A stretch of 64,000 nucleotides of DNA from Rhodoferax sp. PAMC 29310 (GCF_017948265.1 NZ_CP072852.1:3658001-3722000); one strand, 5' to 3'; positions 37,066-46,839 are shown, counted from the stretch's first letter. The notes: generated by a model from the letters alone, not told the origin. A program made the numbers and translations.

Positions 37066-37713
37066 ATGAAGCGTCGTGATTTTTCCCTGACCTGTGGTGC
37101 GGTAGCTGGTGCGTCGGCTTTGCCGTCGCTTGTTTTTGCACAAGGCAAGCCTTATCAGGCCGGTGAGGATTATCTTGAAGTGAAGCCCGTCGCTGCGGTT
37201 GAAGCCCCAGCGGGGAAAATCGAAGTAGTGGAGTTTTTTTGGTACAACTGCCCGCATTGCAACGCGTTTGAACCGACGTTGGAGGCGTGGGTCAAGCGTT
37301 TGCCCGCTGATGTGGTGATGCGTAAGGTGCCAATTGCCTTCCGGGACAGCTTCATTCCTCAGCAGCGTCTTTATTACGCGCTGGAGGCCATGGGTTTGGT
37401 CGGAAAACTGAACTCCAAGGTCTTTGCTGCCATTCACGCCGAGCGCCAAAAATTGGACACGGAAGACGCCATCGTGCCTTGGGTCGTCTCCCAAGGTGTT
37501 GACAAGGCCAAGTTTACGCAGCAGTTCAACTCATTCTCCGTGGTCACCAAGGCCAAGAAGGCGACCTTGTTGCAAAACGCCTATAGCGTTGAGGGCGTGC
37601 CGGCGCTCGGCGTTGCCGGACGCTTCTACACCGATGGCACACAGGCCAAGGGCATGGAGCGCGCCTTGCAAGTAGTGGAGTCGCTGGTCGCCCAGGTTCG
37701 CAGCGGACGCTAG
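37066..37713 (+). CDS. dsbA: Thiol:disulfide interchange protein DsbA
   Basis: Periplasmic oxidoreductase, 215 residues. A signal peptide starts MKRRDFSLTCGAVAGASA with a twin-arginine-like RR. The thioredoxin-fold active site is C62-P-H-C65 (FFWYNCPHCNAFEP), the usual DsbA pair, and the cis-proline loop is GVPALGVAG. No dsbB is present in the window. A small hairpin (CTTATGC/GCGTAAG, 37018-37036) lies upstream. Confidence 0.95.
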   Translation: MKRRDFSLTCGAVAGASALPSLVFAQGKPYQAGEDYLEVKPVAAVEAPAGKIEVVEFFWYNCPHCNAFEPTLEAWVKRLPADVVMRKVPIAFRDSFIPQQRLYYALEAMGLVGKLNSKVFAAIHAERQKLDTEDAIVPWVVSQGVDKAKFTQQFNSFSVVTKAKKATLLQNAYSVEGVPALGVAGRFYTDGTQAKGMERALQVVESLVAQVRSGR

Positions 37714-37715
37714 TC

Positions 37716-37763
37716 GCATCAGGCCGGCTGGCCCTCAAATGAGTGCGTCCCGCCGGCTGATGC
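37716..37763 (+). terminator. Inverted repeat after dsbA, possible terminator
   Basis: GCATCAGGCCGGC (37716-37728) pairs with GCCGGCTGATGC (37752-37763) with one bulged G and a 23-base loop, starting three bases after the dsbA stop. There is no T run directly after it (a CTTTTT follows 25 bases on), so termination is uncertain. Confidence 0.4.
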
Positions 37764-37874
37764 CTGATGGGGGCGTTGGGCGGAGCTCTTTTTAGCCTTG
37801 AACCCACACGCGTGCCTCGATGGCGCTTCATGTAACGCAAGTTGGTATTGACCCACCGTGAGGCGGGGGGGGGC

Positions 37875-37902
37875 TTGGCTTGGGCGAACGGGTCGCTACA
37901 AT
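37875..37902 (+). promoter_or_regulatory. Candidate sigma-70 promoter for lptAB-rpoN
   Basis: TTGGCT (37875-37880), 16-base spacer, TACAAT (37897-37902), 36 bases before the lptA start. A run of nine G (37865-37873) lies right before the -35 box. Two mismatches in the -35 and one in the -10. Confidence 0.45.
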
Positions 37903-37938
37903 GACATAAACTGACACTGCAGCAAGATTCATGCCTTT

Positions 37939-38556
37939 ATGAAAATAACACTCACCTCTCTGTTTCTGGTTGTTTGCCTCGCCCTGAGCGCTGGCCAGGC
38001 GTATGCGGAAAAAGCGGACCGTGACAAGCCCATGAATATTGAGGCGGATTCGCTGCGCTATGACGATCAGCGACAAACCAGTGTGTTTACCGGCCGGGTG
38101 GTGTTAACCAAAGGCACAATTCTGATTCGCGGTGCCAAAATTGATGTGAAGCAGGATTCCGAGGGCAATCAATTTGGTCTGGTGCTTTCCGAGCCGAACA
38201 AACAAGCTTTTTTCCGCCAAAAGCGCGAAGGTGTTGACGAATACATTGAGGGCGAAGGCGACACGATTGAGTACGACAGCCGAGCGGACACCGTCAAGTT
38301 CCTGACCAATGCCAAGCTGCGCCGCTACCGGGGGGCGACGCTCAGTGACGAGTTCACCGGCGGCGTGATTCAGTACAACAACAGCACAGACGTGTTCACC
38401 ATCGACGGCTCCGTCACCAAAACCGATGGCGTAAAAAGCGGGCGGGTCCGCGCCATGCTGACGCCCAAGTCGGATTCCGGCACGCCGAAAGGTGCCTTGG
38501 CACCGCTGGTGCCCGCACTTCGTTCGACCACCACGATGGGGACGGACAAGAAGTGA
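37939..38556 (+). CDS. lptA: LPS transport periplasmic protein LptA
   Basis: Periplasmic bridge protein of the Lpt machine, 205 residues. Signal peptide (about 1-22, LFLVVCLALSAGQAYA), then the OstA/LptA beta-jellyroll with DKPMNIEADSLRYDDQRQT and TGRVVLTKGTILIRGAKIDV. The stop overlaps the GTG start of lptB by four bases. Same order (lptA-lptB-rpoN) as in E. coli and many others. Confidence 0.95.
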   Translation: MKITLTSLFLVVCLALSAGQAYAEKADRDKPMNIEADSLRYDDQRQTSVFTGRVVLTKGTILIRGAKIDVKQDSEGNQFGLVLSEPNKQAFFRQKREGVDEYIEGEGDTIEYDSRADTVKFLTNAKLRRYRGATLSDEFTGGVIQYNNSTDVFTIDGSVTKTDGVKSGRVRAMLTPKSDSGTPKGALAPLVPALRSTTTMGTDKK

Positions 38557-39350
38557 GTACCCCGGAGGCCATCACCGAGACACCTTCTCGCCTGGAGGCG
38601 GCCAGCGGCGAAAGTCGACTGGAAGTCAGCCATCTGCAGAAGTTTTATGGCGGGCGTCAAGCGGTCAAAGACGTGTCCTTGGTCGTCAGAAAAGGTGAAG
38701 TGGTGGGTTTGCTGGGCCCCAATGGTGCCGGCAAGACTACCTCGTTCTACATGATTGTGGGCTTGGTGCACGCCAGCGCGGGTGACATCACCATTGACGG
38801 GCAGTCGGTGGGCCACATGCCCATTCACCGACGGGCACGCATGGGCTTGAGCTATTTGCCTCAGGAAGCCTCTATTTTTCGCAAGCTCAACGTGGAAGAT
38901 AACGTGCGCGCCGTGCTGGAGTTGCAGCGCGATGACGCCGGTCGACCGCTGAGCAAGCCGGAAATCGAAAAACGACTCACCGAATTGTTGCAAGACTTGC
39001 GGGTGGATCATCTGCGTGGCTCGGCGGCATTGGCGCTGTCTGGTGGTGAGCGCCGGCGGGTCGAGATCGCGCGCGCCTTGGCAACGCAACCCCGGTTTAT
39101 TCTTCTGGATGAGCCCTTTGCCGGGATTGATCCCATCGCCGTGATCGAGATTCAGCGAATTATCAGTTTCCTGAAAGAGCGTGGGCTGGGGGTGCTCATC
39201 ACTGACCACAACGTGCGGGAAACCCTGGGCATTTGCGACCACGCCTACATCATCAGTGACGGCAGTGTGCTGGCCCAAGGCAAGCCTGCCGAGATCGTCA
39301 ACGACGCCAATGTTCGCCGGGTGTACCTCGGCGAACATTTCAGAATGTGA
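38553..39350 (+). CDS. lptB: LPS export ABC transporter ATP-binding protein LptB
   Basis: Cytoplasmic ATPase that with LptFG pulls LPS from the inner membrane. Walker A GPNGAGKTT at residues 55-63, signature LSGGE at 162-166, Walker B LLDEP at 184-188, switch histidine in TDHNVRETL. 265 residues, about 20 longer at the N-terminus than E. coli LptB; the GTG start at 38553 accounts for this. Confidence 0.97.
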   Translation: MSTPEAITETPSRLEAASGESRLEVSHLQKFYGGRQAVKDVSLVVRKGEVVGLLGPNGAGKTTSFYMIVGLVHASAGDITIDGQSVGHMPIHRRARMGLSYLPQEASIFRKLNVEDNVRAVLELQRDDAGRPLSKPEIEKRLTELLQDLRVDHLRGSAALALSGGERRRVEIARALATQPRFILLDEPFAGIDPIAVIEIQRIISFLKERGLGVLITDHNVRETLGICDHAYIISDGSVLAQGKPAEIVNDANVRRVYLGEHFRM

Positions 39351-39447
39351 GCCGGGTGCACTGTCTATCCCTTCCTTACCTACTGATTGCTTTCCACAGG
39401 CGTGCCGCCTCGCGGACGTTGGCCTGTCCTGAACGGTGGGGGGGGCG

Positions 39448-41040
39448 ATGAAGCCTGGCCTGTCCCTTCGTGTTTCCCAGCACCTGTCGCTGACGCCGCA
39501 ATTGCAGCAGTCCATCCGGCTGTTGCAGCTGTCGACGCTGGAAATGAGCCAGGAAGTCGAGCAAATGCTGGACGAAAACCCGTTTTTGGAGGTGAGCGCA
39601 GAAGAGCCGCCACGCGAAGAATTTGGACTGGCACAAGCCGATGCACCGGTCCGCAATGAGGATCTGGATGTGGAAGCCGGCGCGCATGCTCCTGCCGAGT
39701 TCACTGCGGAAGTCCGGGTGAGCAGCGAAACCGATGCCGAATTGTCGCCCCTGTCGGCAGACGACGGGCAGAGCTGGGACGGCGACGGCAGTGCTTCCAT
39801 GGCGCCCGATGATGGCGAGTGGGGGGGCGAGGCCAAGGCCCACGGCAACAACCTGGATGGTGACAGTGATGCCGATGTGACCGAACTGGCGCGCAGCCAG
39901 GAGTCGCTGCAAAGCCATTTGCACCGGCAGGCCCTGGCTTTGCACCTGAGTGAAGAAGATGGCGCCGCCCTGCGTTTCCTGATTGAGTCGCTGAACGACG
40001 ACGGTTACCTGGAAGAGGCGTTGGCTGAGTTGGTTGACGGCTTGACCGGCGATGACCTTGAAGAGCGGGAGCAAATGCTGCACCACTTCACCGTTGCGCT
40101 GTCCTTGCTTAAAACATTGGAGCCTGTGGGAGTGGGTGCACGGGGTTTGGCCGAGTGTTTGACGCTTCAACTGAAAGCTTTGCAGAGTCAAGACGACATC
40201 AAGTTGGCCCAGGCGAGAACGGTGGCGGTGGCCCTGCGCATCTGTGCGCAGCCGATGGATGTTTTGGCGCGGCGTGACATCAAGCGTTTGGTGCAATTGT
40301 GCGGTGTGCCGGATGCGGCCATTCGTGAGGGGATCGCACTGATTGGGCATCTGGAGCCCAAACCCGGACGCCGGTTTGCCGATGTAGAGCGCAATATCGT
40401 GGTGCCGGACGTCATCGTCACTCAAGTGGGCAACGGATCGCAGGCGCAGTTCAGGGTTCGCCTCAACGCCGACGTGATGCCTCGCCTGCGGGTGCATGAC
40501 ATCTATGCCAACGCACTCAAGCAACACCGGGGTGGCGGCACCGAGGCGTCCAACTATGCGGCGCTGCAACAGCGTCTGCAGGAAGCGCGCTGGTTCATCA
40601 AAAATATCCAGCAGCGTTTCGACACGATTTTGCGGGTGAGCAACGCCATTGTGGAGCGCCAAAAGAGCTTTTTCATGCATGGCGAACTGGCCATGCGCCC
40701 GCTTGTGCTACGGGAAATTGCAGACGAACTGGGCTTGCACGAGTCCACCATCAGCCGTGTGACCACTGCCAAATACATGGCCACGCCATTCGGCACTTTT
40801 GAGTTGAAATTCTTCTTCGGCTCCGGCTTGGGGACCGACAGTGGGGGCAATGCTTCCAGCACGGCAGTGCGGGCGCTGATCAAGCAGTTCATCAGTGCCG
40901 AAAATCTGAAGAAGCCCCTCAGCGACAATCAGATCTCCGAGATGCTCAAAGAGCAGGGCATTGATTGCGCTCGCCGCACCGTGGCCAAGTACCGGGAAGG
41001 GCTGCGAATTGCCCCCGCCTCGCTGCGAAAAGACCTGTAA
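39448..41040 (+). CDS. rpoN: RNA polymerase sigma-54 factor
   Basis: 530 residues from the ATG at 39448; the GTG at 39436 is an alternative. Region I is LSLTPQLQQSIRLLQLSTLE, which contacts activators. An acidic linker (about 60-140) and the core-binding domain follow. Then comes the helix-turn-helix (LREIADELGLHESTISRVT) and the RpoN box ARRTVAKYREGL. An 8-G run (39438-39445) occupies the ribosome-binding region. I found no sigma-54 promoter in the intergenic spaces I checked. Confidence 0.97.
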   Translation: MKPGLSLRVSQHLSLTPQLQQSIRLLQLSTLEMSQEVEQMLDENPFLEVSAEEPPREEFGLAQADAPVRNEDLDVEAGAHAPAEFTAEVRVSSETDAELSPLSADDGQSWDGDGSASMAPDDGEWGGEAKAHGNNLDGDSDADVTELARSQESLQSHLHRQALALHLSEEDGAALRFLIESLNDDGYLEEALAELVDGLTGDDLEEREQMLHHFTVALSLLKTLEPVGVGARGLAECLTLQLKALQSQDDIKLAQARTVAVALRICAQPMDVLARRDIKRLVQLCGVPDAAIREGIALIGHLEPKPGRRFADVERNIVVPDVIVTQVGNGSQAQFRVRLNADVMPRLRVHDIYANALKQHRGGGTEASNYAALQQRLQEARWFIKNIQQRFDTILRVSNAIVERQKSFFMHGELAMRPLVLREIADELGLHESTISRVTTAKYMATPFGTFELKFFFGSGLGTDSGGNASSTAVRALIKQFISAENLKKPLSDNQISEMLKEQGIDCARRTVAKYREGLRIAPASLRKDL

Positions 41041-41138
41041 ATCGCTGTCCGGCCCCGTCCCACCAGACCTACGGGCACCGGAGATTAGCGGAGCATCGCT
41101 TGCGCCCCAGAACAATAAACCTGTCATAGGAAAACGAC

Positions 41139-42380
41139 GTGAACCAATTGCAATTATTTTTACCCTGCGCCGCAGGCGTTGAAGACCTATTACTGCCCGA
41201 GGTGCTTCGCATAACCGGCCTGCCCCCGGGCTGCGCAACCAAGCAGCGCGGCGGCGTCGCGGTGCGCACCTCATGGTCGCACGCCATGTTGCTCAATCTC
41301 TACAGCCGCCTGGCCCAGCGGGTACTGGTCTTGCTGTCGTACACCGAGTACCGCAGCGAGCAGGACCTGTACCGCGCGGCCAGCGAGGTCGAGTGGGAGC
41401 GCTGGTTCACGCCCAAGGAAAGCATCAAGATCGCAGTCACAGCCCAGCACAGCCCGCTCACCTCCCTCAACTTTGCGGCACTGAAGGTGAAAGATGCCGT
41501 GTGTGACCGTTTCCGCGTAGCCGCCAATGGCGTGCGCCCCGATGTGAATACCCAGTGGCCAGATGCCCGCATTTACGTGCACTTGACCACTGACAGCTGC
41601 TCTTTGTACCTGGATACTTCCGGCGAACCGCTATTCAAGCGCGGCTGGCGCGAGGACAAGGGTGATGCGCCTTTGAAGGAAACCCTGGCAGCCGCCATGA
41701 TTGCCGCCAGCGGCTGGGCCGAGGGTGAGGATGACCTGCTGCCCTTGTACGACCCCTGCTGCGGCAGCGGCACGGTGCTCATTGAAGCAGCTCAGATTGC
41801 CTGCAACATTGCGGCCGGCAGCCGCCGTCGATTCGCCTTTGAGAAATACCTTCCCTTTCGCCGTGCGGACTGGGATGCGATGAAAAGAGAAGCGGCTGAC
41901 GCAGAGGTGGTGAGGGAGCCCGGCCAAAAACCCATTATTTTTGGCAGTGACGTTTCGCACCGGATGGTGGACTTTGCCCAGCGCAACGCCGAACGGGCTG
42001 GCGTGGCCGATGTGATCGAGTTCCGTGGTGGCGATGCGTTGCAGCGTATGCCTCCGGTCGATGAGCCGGGCGTGATGATGCTGAACCCGCCCTATGGCGA
42101 GCGAATTGACGTGGCCGGTGTGGCCGGTGTCGAGCAGCAAGCCCGTTTTGGCGCTCGCGAGCTGGCGCAGACGGACGAAGGCGTGGACTTCTTCAACCAG
42201 CTCAGCGCGCACTGGAAGAAAAATTACGCCAACTGGACCGCCTGGGTGCTGACGCCCGACTTGAAGCTGCCGGGCAAGATGCGCCTCAAGGAGTCGCGCC
42301 GCGTGCCCATGTGGAACGGCCCGATTGAGTGCCGCATGTTCCGTTTTGACATGGTGAAGGGCTCGGCGCGCACCAAATGA
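41139..42380 (+). CDS. THUMP domain class I SAM-dependent RNA methyltransferase
   Basis: 413 residues with a GTG start. N-terminal THUMP RNA-binding domain (about 1-160), then a Rossmann methyltransferase domain with the SAM motif YDPCCGSGTVLIEAA and the catalytic NPPY motif at N316 (LNPPYGERI). This is the pattern of the RlmL N-terminal half (23S rRNA m2G2445), but without the RlmK half. Its stop overlaps the start of the PIN gene (ATGA at 42377). Confidence 0.9.
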   Translation: MNQLQLFLPCAAGVEDLLLPEVLRITGLPPGCATKQRGGVAVRTSWSHAMLLNLYSRLAQRVLVLLSYTEYRSEQDLYRAASEVEWERWFTPKESIKIAVTAQHSPLTSLNFAALKVKDAVCDRFRVAANGVRPDVNTQWPDARIYVHLTTDSCSLYLDTSGEPLFKRGWREDKGDAPLKETLAAAMIAASGWAEGEDDLLPLYDPCCGSGTVLIEAAQIACNIAAGSRRRFAFEKYLPFRRADWDAMKREAADAEVVREPGQKPIIFGSDVSHRMVDFAQRNAERAGVADVIEFRGGDALQRMPPVDEPGVMMLNPPYGERIDVAGVAGVEQQARFGARELAQTDEGVDFFNQLSAHWKKNYANWTAWVLTPDLKLPGKMRLKESRRVPMWNGPIECRMFRFDMVKGSARTK

Positions 42381-42787
42381 TCGTGCTCGACACCAACATC
42401 GTCCTGGACGCGTTTGTGTTCAACGACCCGGCGGCCCTGCCCCTGAAGCAGGCGCTGGACGCGGGTGAGTTGCAATGGGTCGCCACGCAGTCCATGCGCG
42501 ACGAGTTGGAGCGGGTGTTGGCCTACCCCAAGATTGCGGCCCGCCTGGCTCTCTACCAACTCACGGCCAGTGGGGTGTTGGCACACTTTGACGCGCAAGC
42601 CAAATTGGTGGCCGTGGCTGATAAGGCGCCATACACCTGCCGGGATGCAGACGATCAAAAGTTCATCGACCTCGCCGTGGCTCACCAAGCCGTCCTGCTC
42701 AGCAAGGATGCAGCCGTTATTTGCATGGCAAAGCGGCTTCTAACCCTTGGTGTGGCAGCGCAGCGCGCTATGACTGTTGTAGCGTGA
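42377..42787 (+). CDS. PIN domain protein, putative toxin component (TIGR00305-like)
   Basis: 136 residues. PIN-fold RNase with acidic metal residues D5 (MIVLDTNIVLDAF), E43 (MRDELERVL), D90/D92/D93 (CRDADDQKFIDLA) and D111 (SKDAAV). Family members are often called toxin-antitoxin toxins, but here no antitoxin gene is adjacent and translation is coupled to an RNA methyltransferase. A housekeeping RNA role is as likely. The 3' end overlaps the convergent gene by 20 bases. Confidence 0.85.
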   Translation: MIVLDTNIVLDAFVFNDPAALPLKQALDAGELQWVATQSMRDELERVLAYPKIAARLALYQLTASGVLAHFDAQAKLVAVADKAPYTCRDADDQKFIDLAVAHQAVLLSKDAAVICMAKRLLTLGVAAQRAMTVVA

Positions 42788-44396
42788 AGCTGTCACTGCT
42801 GGCCAGCGGCCAGTGGTGTTGGTAGATCAGCGGCAATCCCCGCAGATCGTCCAACAGCAGGGCGTTGTCGGGCAATTGAGTCAAAATCAATTGAGCCAGT
42901 GATTGCACCTTGCGGTCCGTGGTACGCCGAACAATGTGGTGGGCGGTGATGTCTTTCGGGTGCAGCAAGCCCGCCGCCTGCACCAACTCTTGCAGTGCGT
43001 GCAAGGTTTGTTGGTGGAAGTTGTACACGCGCTGCGCTTTGTCGGGCACGACCAGCGATTGCTGGCGCAAGGGGTCTTGCGTGGTCAAGCCCGTGGGGCA
43101 ATGGCCGGTGTGGAAATGTTGGGCCTGAATGCAGCCCAGCGCAAACATGAAGCCGCGTGCGCTGTTGCACCAGTCTGCGCCCAGCGCCAGCAGGCGGGCA
43201 ATGTCGAAAGCGCTCACCACCTTGCCTGCGGCCCCAATTTTGATGCGCTCACGCAAGCCCGCGCCGCGCAAGGTGTTGTGCACCAGCAGCAGGCCTTCAT
43301 GCAAGGGCGCTCCTACATGGTTGGTGAACTCCAGCGGCGCAGCGCCTGTGCCACCCTCGGCGCCGTCGACGACGATGAAGTCCGGGGTGATGCCCGTGGC
43401 CAGCATGGCCTTCACGATGGAAAACCACTCCCACGGATGGCCAATACACAGCTTGAAGCCCGTGGGCTTGCCGCCAGAGAGTTCCCGCAGACGGGCGATG
43501 AAATGCAACATGTCCACGGGGGTGCTGAACGCGCTGTGGGATGACGGAGAGATGCAGTCCTGGCCCACAGGCACGCCCCGCGCCTCCGAAATTTCGGGGG
43601 TCACCTTGGAGCCGGGCAGTACGCCGCCGTGGCCGGGTTTGGCGCCCTGACTTAGTTTCAATTCAATCATCTTCACTTGAGGGTCGGCCGCATTCTTGGC
43701 AAATCGATCCGCGTTAAAACTTCCGTCGTCGTTGCGGCAACCAAAGTAGCCCGAGCCAATTTCCCAGATCAAGTCACCACCGTGGGCTCGGTGGTGCACC
43801 GAGATTGACCCCTCGCCCGTGTCATGTGCAAAGCCGCCGCGCTTGGCGCCCGCATTGAGCGCCAGAATGGCATTGGCGCTCAATGCGCCGAAGCTCATGG
43901 CGGAGATGTTGAACACACTGGCGTCGTAGGGCTGTGCGCAGTCGCCGCCAATCGTGAGCCGAAAGTCGTGGGTGCTCAAACGGGTCGGCACCATGGAGTG
44001 GTTAATCCACTCAAACCCTTCTGCGTACACCTCCAACTGGGTGCCGAAAGGGCGCTTGTCCGACTCACCTTTGGCGCGCTGGTACACCAGCGATCGCTGG
44101 GCGCGCGAGAACGGCGTGGCCTCGCTGTCGCTCACAATGAAGTACTGGCGAATCTCAGGCCGCACAAACTCCATCGTGTAACGCAGGTGTCCAATGATGG
44201 GGTAGTTGCGAAGAATCGAGCTTTTGTGCCGGATCAGGTCAAACAGGCCCACGCCCACCAGTGCCATAAAAATGGGCAGAATCAGCCAGCCCACGCCCAT
44301 CGTGATCACCGTCGCGGCACTCATCAGCAAGCCCAGGGCACTCAGGATGAAGGCCGTGTACCGAACGGGGAAAATCGTATTCAGGGTGTGCAGCAT
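42768..44396 (-). CDS. FMN-binding glutamate synthase family protein
   Basis: 542 residues. Two N-terminal membrane helices (about 12-32 and 33-52), then the GltS FMN/2-oxoglutarate barrel domain (AMSFGALSANAILALNAGAK, DGAEGGTGAAPLEFTNHVG). A cysteine cluster for a 3Fe-4S centre lies in WCNSARGFMFALGC...HCPTG. It lacks the glutaminase domain of true GOGAT, so it is not expected to make glutamate from glutamine alone. Membrane-bound members of this family have no settled function. Confidence 0.88.
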   Translation of the reverse strand: MLHTLNTIFPVRYTAFILSALGLLMSAATVITMGVGWLILPIFMALVGVGLFDLIRHKSSILRNYPIIGHLRYTMEFVRPEIRQYFIVSDSEATPFSRAQRSLVYQRAKGESDKRPFGTQLEVYAEGFEWINHSMVPTRLSTHDFRLTIGGDCAQPYDASVFNISAMSFGALSANAILALNAGAKRGGFAHDTGEGSISVHHRAHGGDLIWEIGSGYFGCRNDDGSFNADRFAKNAADPQVKMIELKLSQGAKPGHGGVLPGSKVTPEISEARGVPVGQDCISPSSHSAFSTPVDMLHFIARLRELSGGKPTGFKLCIGHPWEWFSIVKAMLATGITPDFIVVDGAEGGTGAAPLEFTNHVGAPLHEGLLLVHNTLRGAGLRERIKIGAAGKVVSAFDIARLLALGADWCNSARGFMFALGCIQAQHFHTGHCPTGLTTQDPLRQQSLVVPDKAQRVYNFHQQTLHALQELVQAAGLLHPKDITAHHIVRRTTDRKVQSLAQLILTQLPDNALLLDDLRGLPLIYQHHWPLASSDSFTLQQS

Positions 44397-44512
44397 GGCT
44401 TCCTTTTAGCGCCGAATCGGCAGGTTTTCAGTGTAGGGCGGCTGGTGTTGCGCCAACGTCAAAACCTTGCAAGGCAAAATAGGGGTCTTCCCGATCCAAC
44501 GCCAATGCGACC

Positions 44513-45325
44513 ATGACTCAAGACATCACCCCTGACACTTTTATCGACACTTCCAATGAGCCCTTGAGCCCGGACGAGTTCGACGCTATTGACACCATTT
44601 TGGACGACCTGCGCAGCCGTTACGACGAGACCCCGCAATGGGAGTTCTGTGAAGGCTTCATGGCCGCTGTCATTTGCTGCCGCCGGGTAATTCCACAATC
44701 CGAGTATCTGCCGGTGCTGCTCGCCATTGGCGAGGAGGGCGGCGAAGACGAAGGCTCTTTTGCCAGCCCGGAACAGCAAGCAGAATTTTTCTCGCTTTGG
44801 ACGCGCCGCTGGAATGAAGTCGCCCACGCCCTCAATCAAGAGGTGGAAGCGCTCGACGATGACGCCGCTTACCACCCTGAGGTGATGGACGTGCGTGGTG
44901 CCGTAGCCGCCCTGCCAGAAGCAGAGCGCGCTGAAATGGCGGGCGAAGCCTTGCCATCCTTTGGCCAGGTCTGGGCGCTGGGCTTCATGTTTGTGGTCGA
45001 GGCTTGGCCCGATGAATGGACCGCCCCACGCGACAAGGAAGCGGCCAAGCTGCTGAACAGCGCGCTGGAGGCCATGGTGGCGTTGACCGAAGACGATACC
45101 GACGAGCCCACCCTGTCGATCTTTGACGACGAGGCACCCCCCAGCGTCAGCGTCAAGCGCCTTAACGCCTTTGCCGATGCCGTTTGGGCGGTGTATGACC
45201 TGCGGGCAATGTGGAGTAACTTTGGCCCCCGCGTGGAAACCGTTCGCGCGGTTGCCACCCCGGGTCGCAACGACCCTTGCTCTTGCGGCAGTGGCAAAAA
45301 GTACAAGAAGTGCTGCGGCGCTTGA
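44513..45325 (+). CDS. YecA/UPF0149 family protein with SEC-C zinc motif
   Basis: 270 residues. An acidic UPF0149 domain (LSPDEFDAIDTILDDLRSR, WEFCEGFMAAVICCRR) occupies the first 200 residues. The SEC-C zinc motif PCSCGSGKKYKKCC, with C256, C258, C267 and C268, is at the very end. SEC-C tails are shared with SecA and suggest binding to SecB, ribosomes or other partners. Function unknown. Divergent from the glutamate-synthase-like gene (116 bases). Confidence 0.9.
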   Translation: MTQDITPDTFIDTSNEPLSPDEFDAIDTILDDLRSRYDETPQWEFCEGFMAAVICCRRVIPQSEYLPVLLAIGEEGGEDEGSFASPEQQAEFFSLWTRRWNEVAHALNQEVEALDDDAAYHPEVMDVRGAVAALPEAERAEMAGEALPSFGQVWALGFMFVVEAWPDEWTAPRDKEAAKLLNSALEAMVALTEDDTDEPTLSIFDDEAPPSVSVKRLNAFADAVWAVYDLRAMWSNFGPRVETVRAVATPGRNDPCSCGSGKKYKKCCGA

Positions 45326-45348
45326 TTCTTCTCCGCGTCCCTGTCTGC

Positions 45349-45364
45349 CCTTGGGCGGCCAAGG
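45349..45364. terminator. Short hairpin between convergent genes
   Basis: CCTTGG (45349-45354), loop GCGG, CCAAGG (45359-45364), between the ends of yecA and gudD. No strong T run on either side; a weak terminator at most. Confidence 0.35.
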
Positions 45365-45385
45365 ACGCACCTCTTATTTAAGCCC

Positions 45386-46738
45386 TTAACGGTCCAGGCA
45401 AGGTCTTTTGGGGTTGAACTGCCAGTTGGGCACCAGGTACTGCATGGCAACGGCGTCATCGCGCGCCCCCAACCCATGCTGCAGGTAAAGCTGGTGCGCC
45501 TTGGCCACTTCGGCCATGTCCAGCTCAATCCCCAAGCCTGGCTTGGTAGGAACCGTGATGCAGCCGTCCACAATGGCCAGCGGTTCTTTCGTCAGGCGCT
45601 GGCCGTCTTGCCAAATCCAATGGGTGTCAATCGCCGTGACCTTGCCCGGCGCGGCGGCTGCCACATGGGTGAACATGGCCAGCGAAATGTCAAAGTGGTT
45701 GTTGGAGTGAGAGCCCCAAGTCAATCCGTGCATCTCGCAAAGCTGAGCCACCCGCACCGAGCCCTGCATCGTCCAAAAATGCGGGTCCGCCAGCGGTATA
45801 TCGACGGACTGCAGCTGAATCGCGTGCGCCATTTCCCGCCAATCGGTGGCCACCATGTTCGTGGCCGTCATCAGGCCCGTCTCACGGCGAAATTCCGCCA
45901 TCACTTCGCGGGCTGAGAACACGCCTTCTGCCCCGCACGGGTCTTCCGCATAGGCCAAGGCATGGCGGTGGTCGCGGCACAGCCGCACGGCGTCTTTCAG
46001 CAACCAGCCGCCATTGGGGTCCAGGGTGACGCGGGCATCAGGAAAGCGGGTATGCAAGGCGTCCACCGCCTCCATTTCTTCTTCGCCGCGCAGCACCCCG
46101 CCTTTGAGTTTGAAGTCTTTGAAACCGTAGCGCGCATAGGCGGCCTCGGCCAAGCGAACCACGGCTTTGGCATCCATGGCTTTCTCGTGCCGAACGCGAA
46201 ACCAGTCGTTGTTGGCGTCGGGGCAGGTCTCGTAAGGTAAGTCAGTTTGGGTGCGGTCGCCGATGTAAAACAAATAGCCGAGCAGGGCAACTTGGTCGCG
46301 CTGCTGGCCCTCGCCCAGCAGCGCCGCCACCGGCACATTCAGAAACTGGCCCAACAGATCAAGCAGGGCGCTTTCCACGGCGGTGACCGCGTGAATCATC
46401 ACCCGCAGGTCGAAGGTCTGCTTGCCGCGCCCTGCGCTGTCACGATCCGCGAAGCGAGTGCGCAGGCTGTTCAGCACGGCGTTCCATTGGCCCAGCGGCT
46501 GGCCGATAACCGAGTCACGCGCGCTCTCCAAGGTTTGGCGAATTTTTTCACCGCCCGGAACTTCGCCCACACCGCTGTGGCCCAGGCTGTCGGTTAACAC
46601 GACCAGGTTGCGGGTGAAGAAGGGGCCGTGGGCGCCGCTCAGGTTGAGCAGCATGCTGTCGTGCCCGGCCACCGGAATAACCTGCATGGCCGTAATGATG
46701 GGAGTGCTGAAAGAGTGGGTGGCGCGTGTGTCGGTCAT
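45386..46738 (-). CDS. gudD: D-glucarate dehydratase
   Basis: Enolase-superfamily enzyme turning D-glucarate into 5-dehydro-4-deoxy-D-glucarate. 450 residues, and very like E. coli GudD throughout ([40 protein letters not shown]). Catalytic set in place: K210/K212, metal ligands D240, E265 and N294, D318, and H344 in [10 protein letters not shown]. It lies 101 bases downstream of the GntR gene on the same strand, with a possible operator in that gap. Confidence 0.96.
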   Translation of the reverse strand: MTDTRATHSFSTPIITAMQVIPVAGHDSMLLNLSGAHGPFFTRNLVVLTDSLGHSGVGEVPGGEKIRQTLESARDSVIGQPLGQWNAVLNSLRTRFADRDSAGRGKQTFDLRVMIHAVTAVESALLDLLGQFLNVPVAALLGEGQQRDQVALLGYLFYIGDRTQTDLPYETCPDANNDWFRVRHEKAMDAKAVVRLAEAAYARYGFKDFKLKGGVLRGEEEMEAVDALHTRFPDARVTLDPNGGWLLKDAVRLCRDHRHALAYAEDPCGAEGVFSAREVMAEFRRETGLMTATNMVATDWREMAHAIQLQSVDIPLADPHFWTMQGSVRVAQLCEMHGLTWGSHSNNHFDISLAMFTHVAAAAPGKVTAIDTHWIWQDGQRLTKEPLAIVDGCITVPTKPGLGIELDMAEVAKAHQLYLQHGLGARDDAVAMQYLVPNWQFNPKRPCLDR

Positions 46739-46769
46739 GAGAGTATTAGATCAATGGATGTCTTTTAAT

Positions 46770-46788
46770 AACTGACATCGTACAAGTT
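46770..46788. promoter_or_regulatory. Possible second GntR operator, upstream of gudD
   Basis: AACTGACATCGTACAAGTT, an imperfect dyad in the gntR-gudD gap. On the other strand ACTTGT followed by a GTCAGTT half resembles the stronger site at 47644 (ACTTGTCAGACAACT). If real, gudD is controlled separately from gntR. Confidence 0.35.
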
Positions 46789-46839
46789 GAGATAAAAAAG
46801 TGCACTGTGGAAGTTGGCACCTCCCCTGTGTATCTGCCG

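Noticed and set aside
40081..41138. Additional genes antisense to rpoN
   Set aside because: Several long minus-strand frames exist but all mirror rpoN codons; none has motifs or ribosome-binding sites.
42377..42787. Type II toxin-antitoxin module
   Set aside because: The PIN gene is real, but no antitoxin-sized gene lies upstream or downstream; the upstream overlap is with an RNA methyltransferase.
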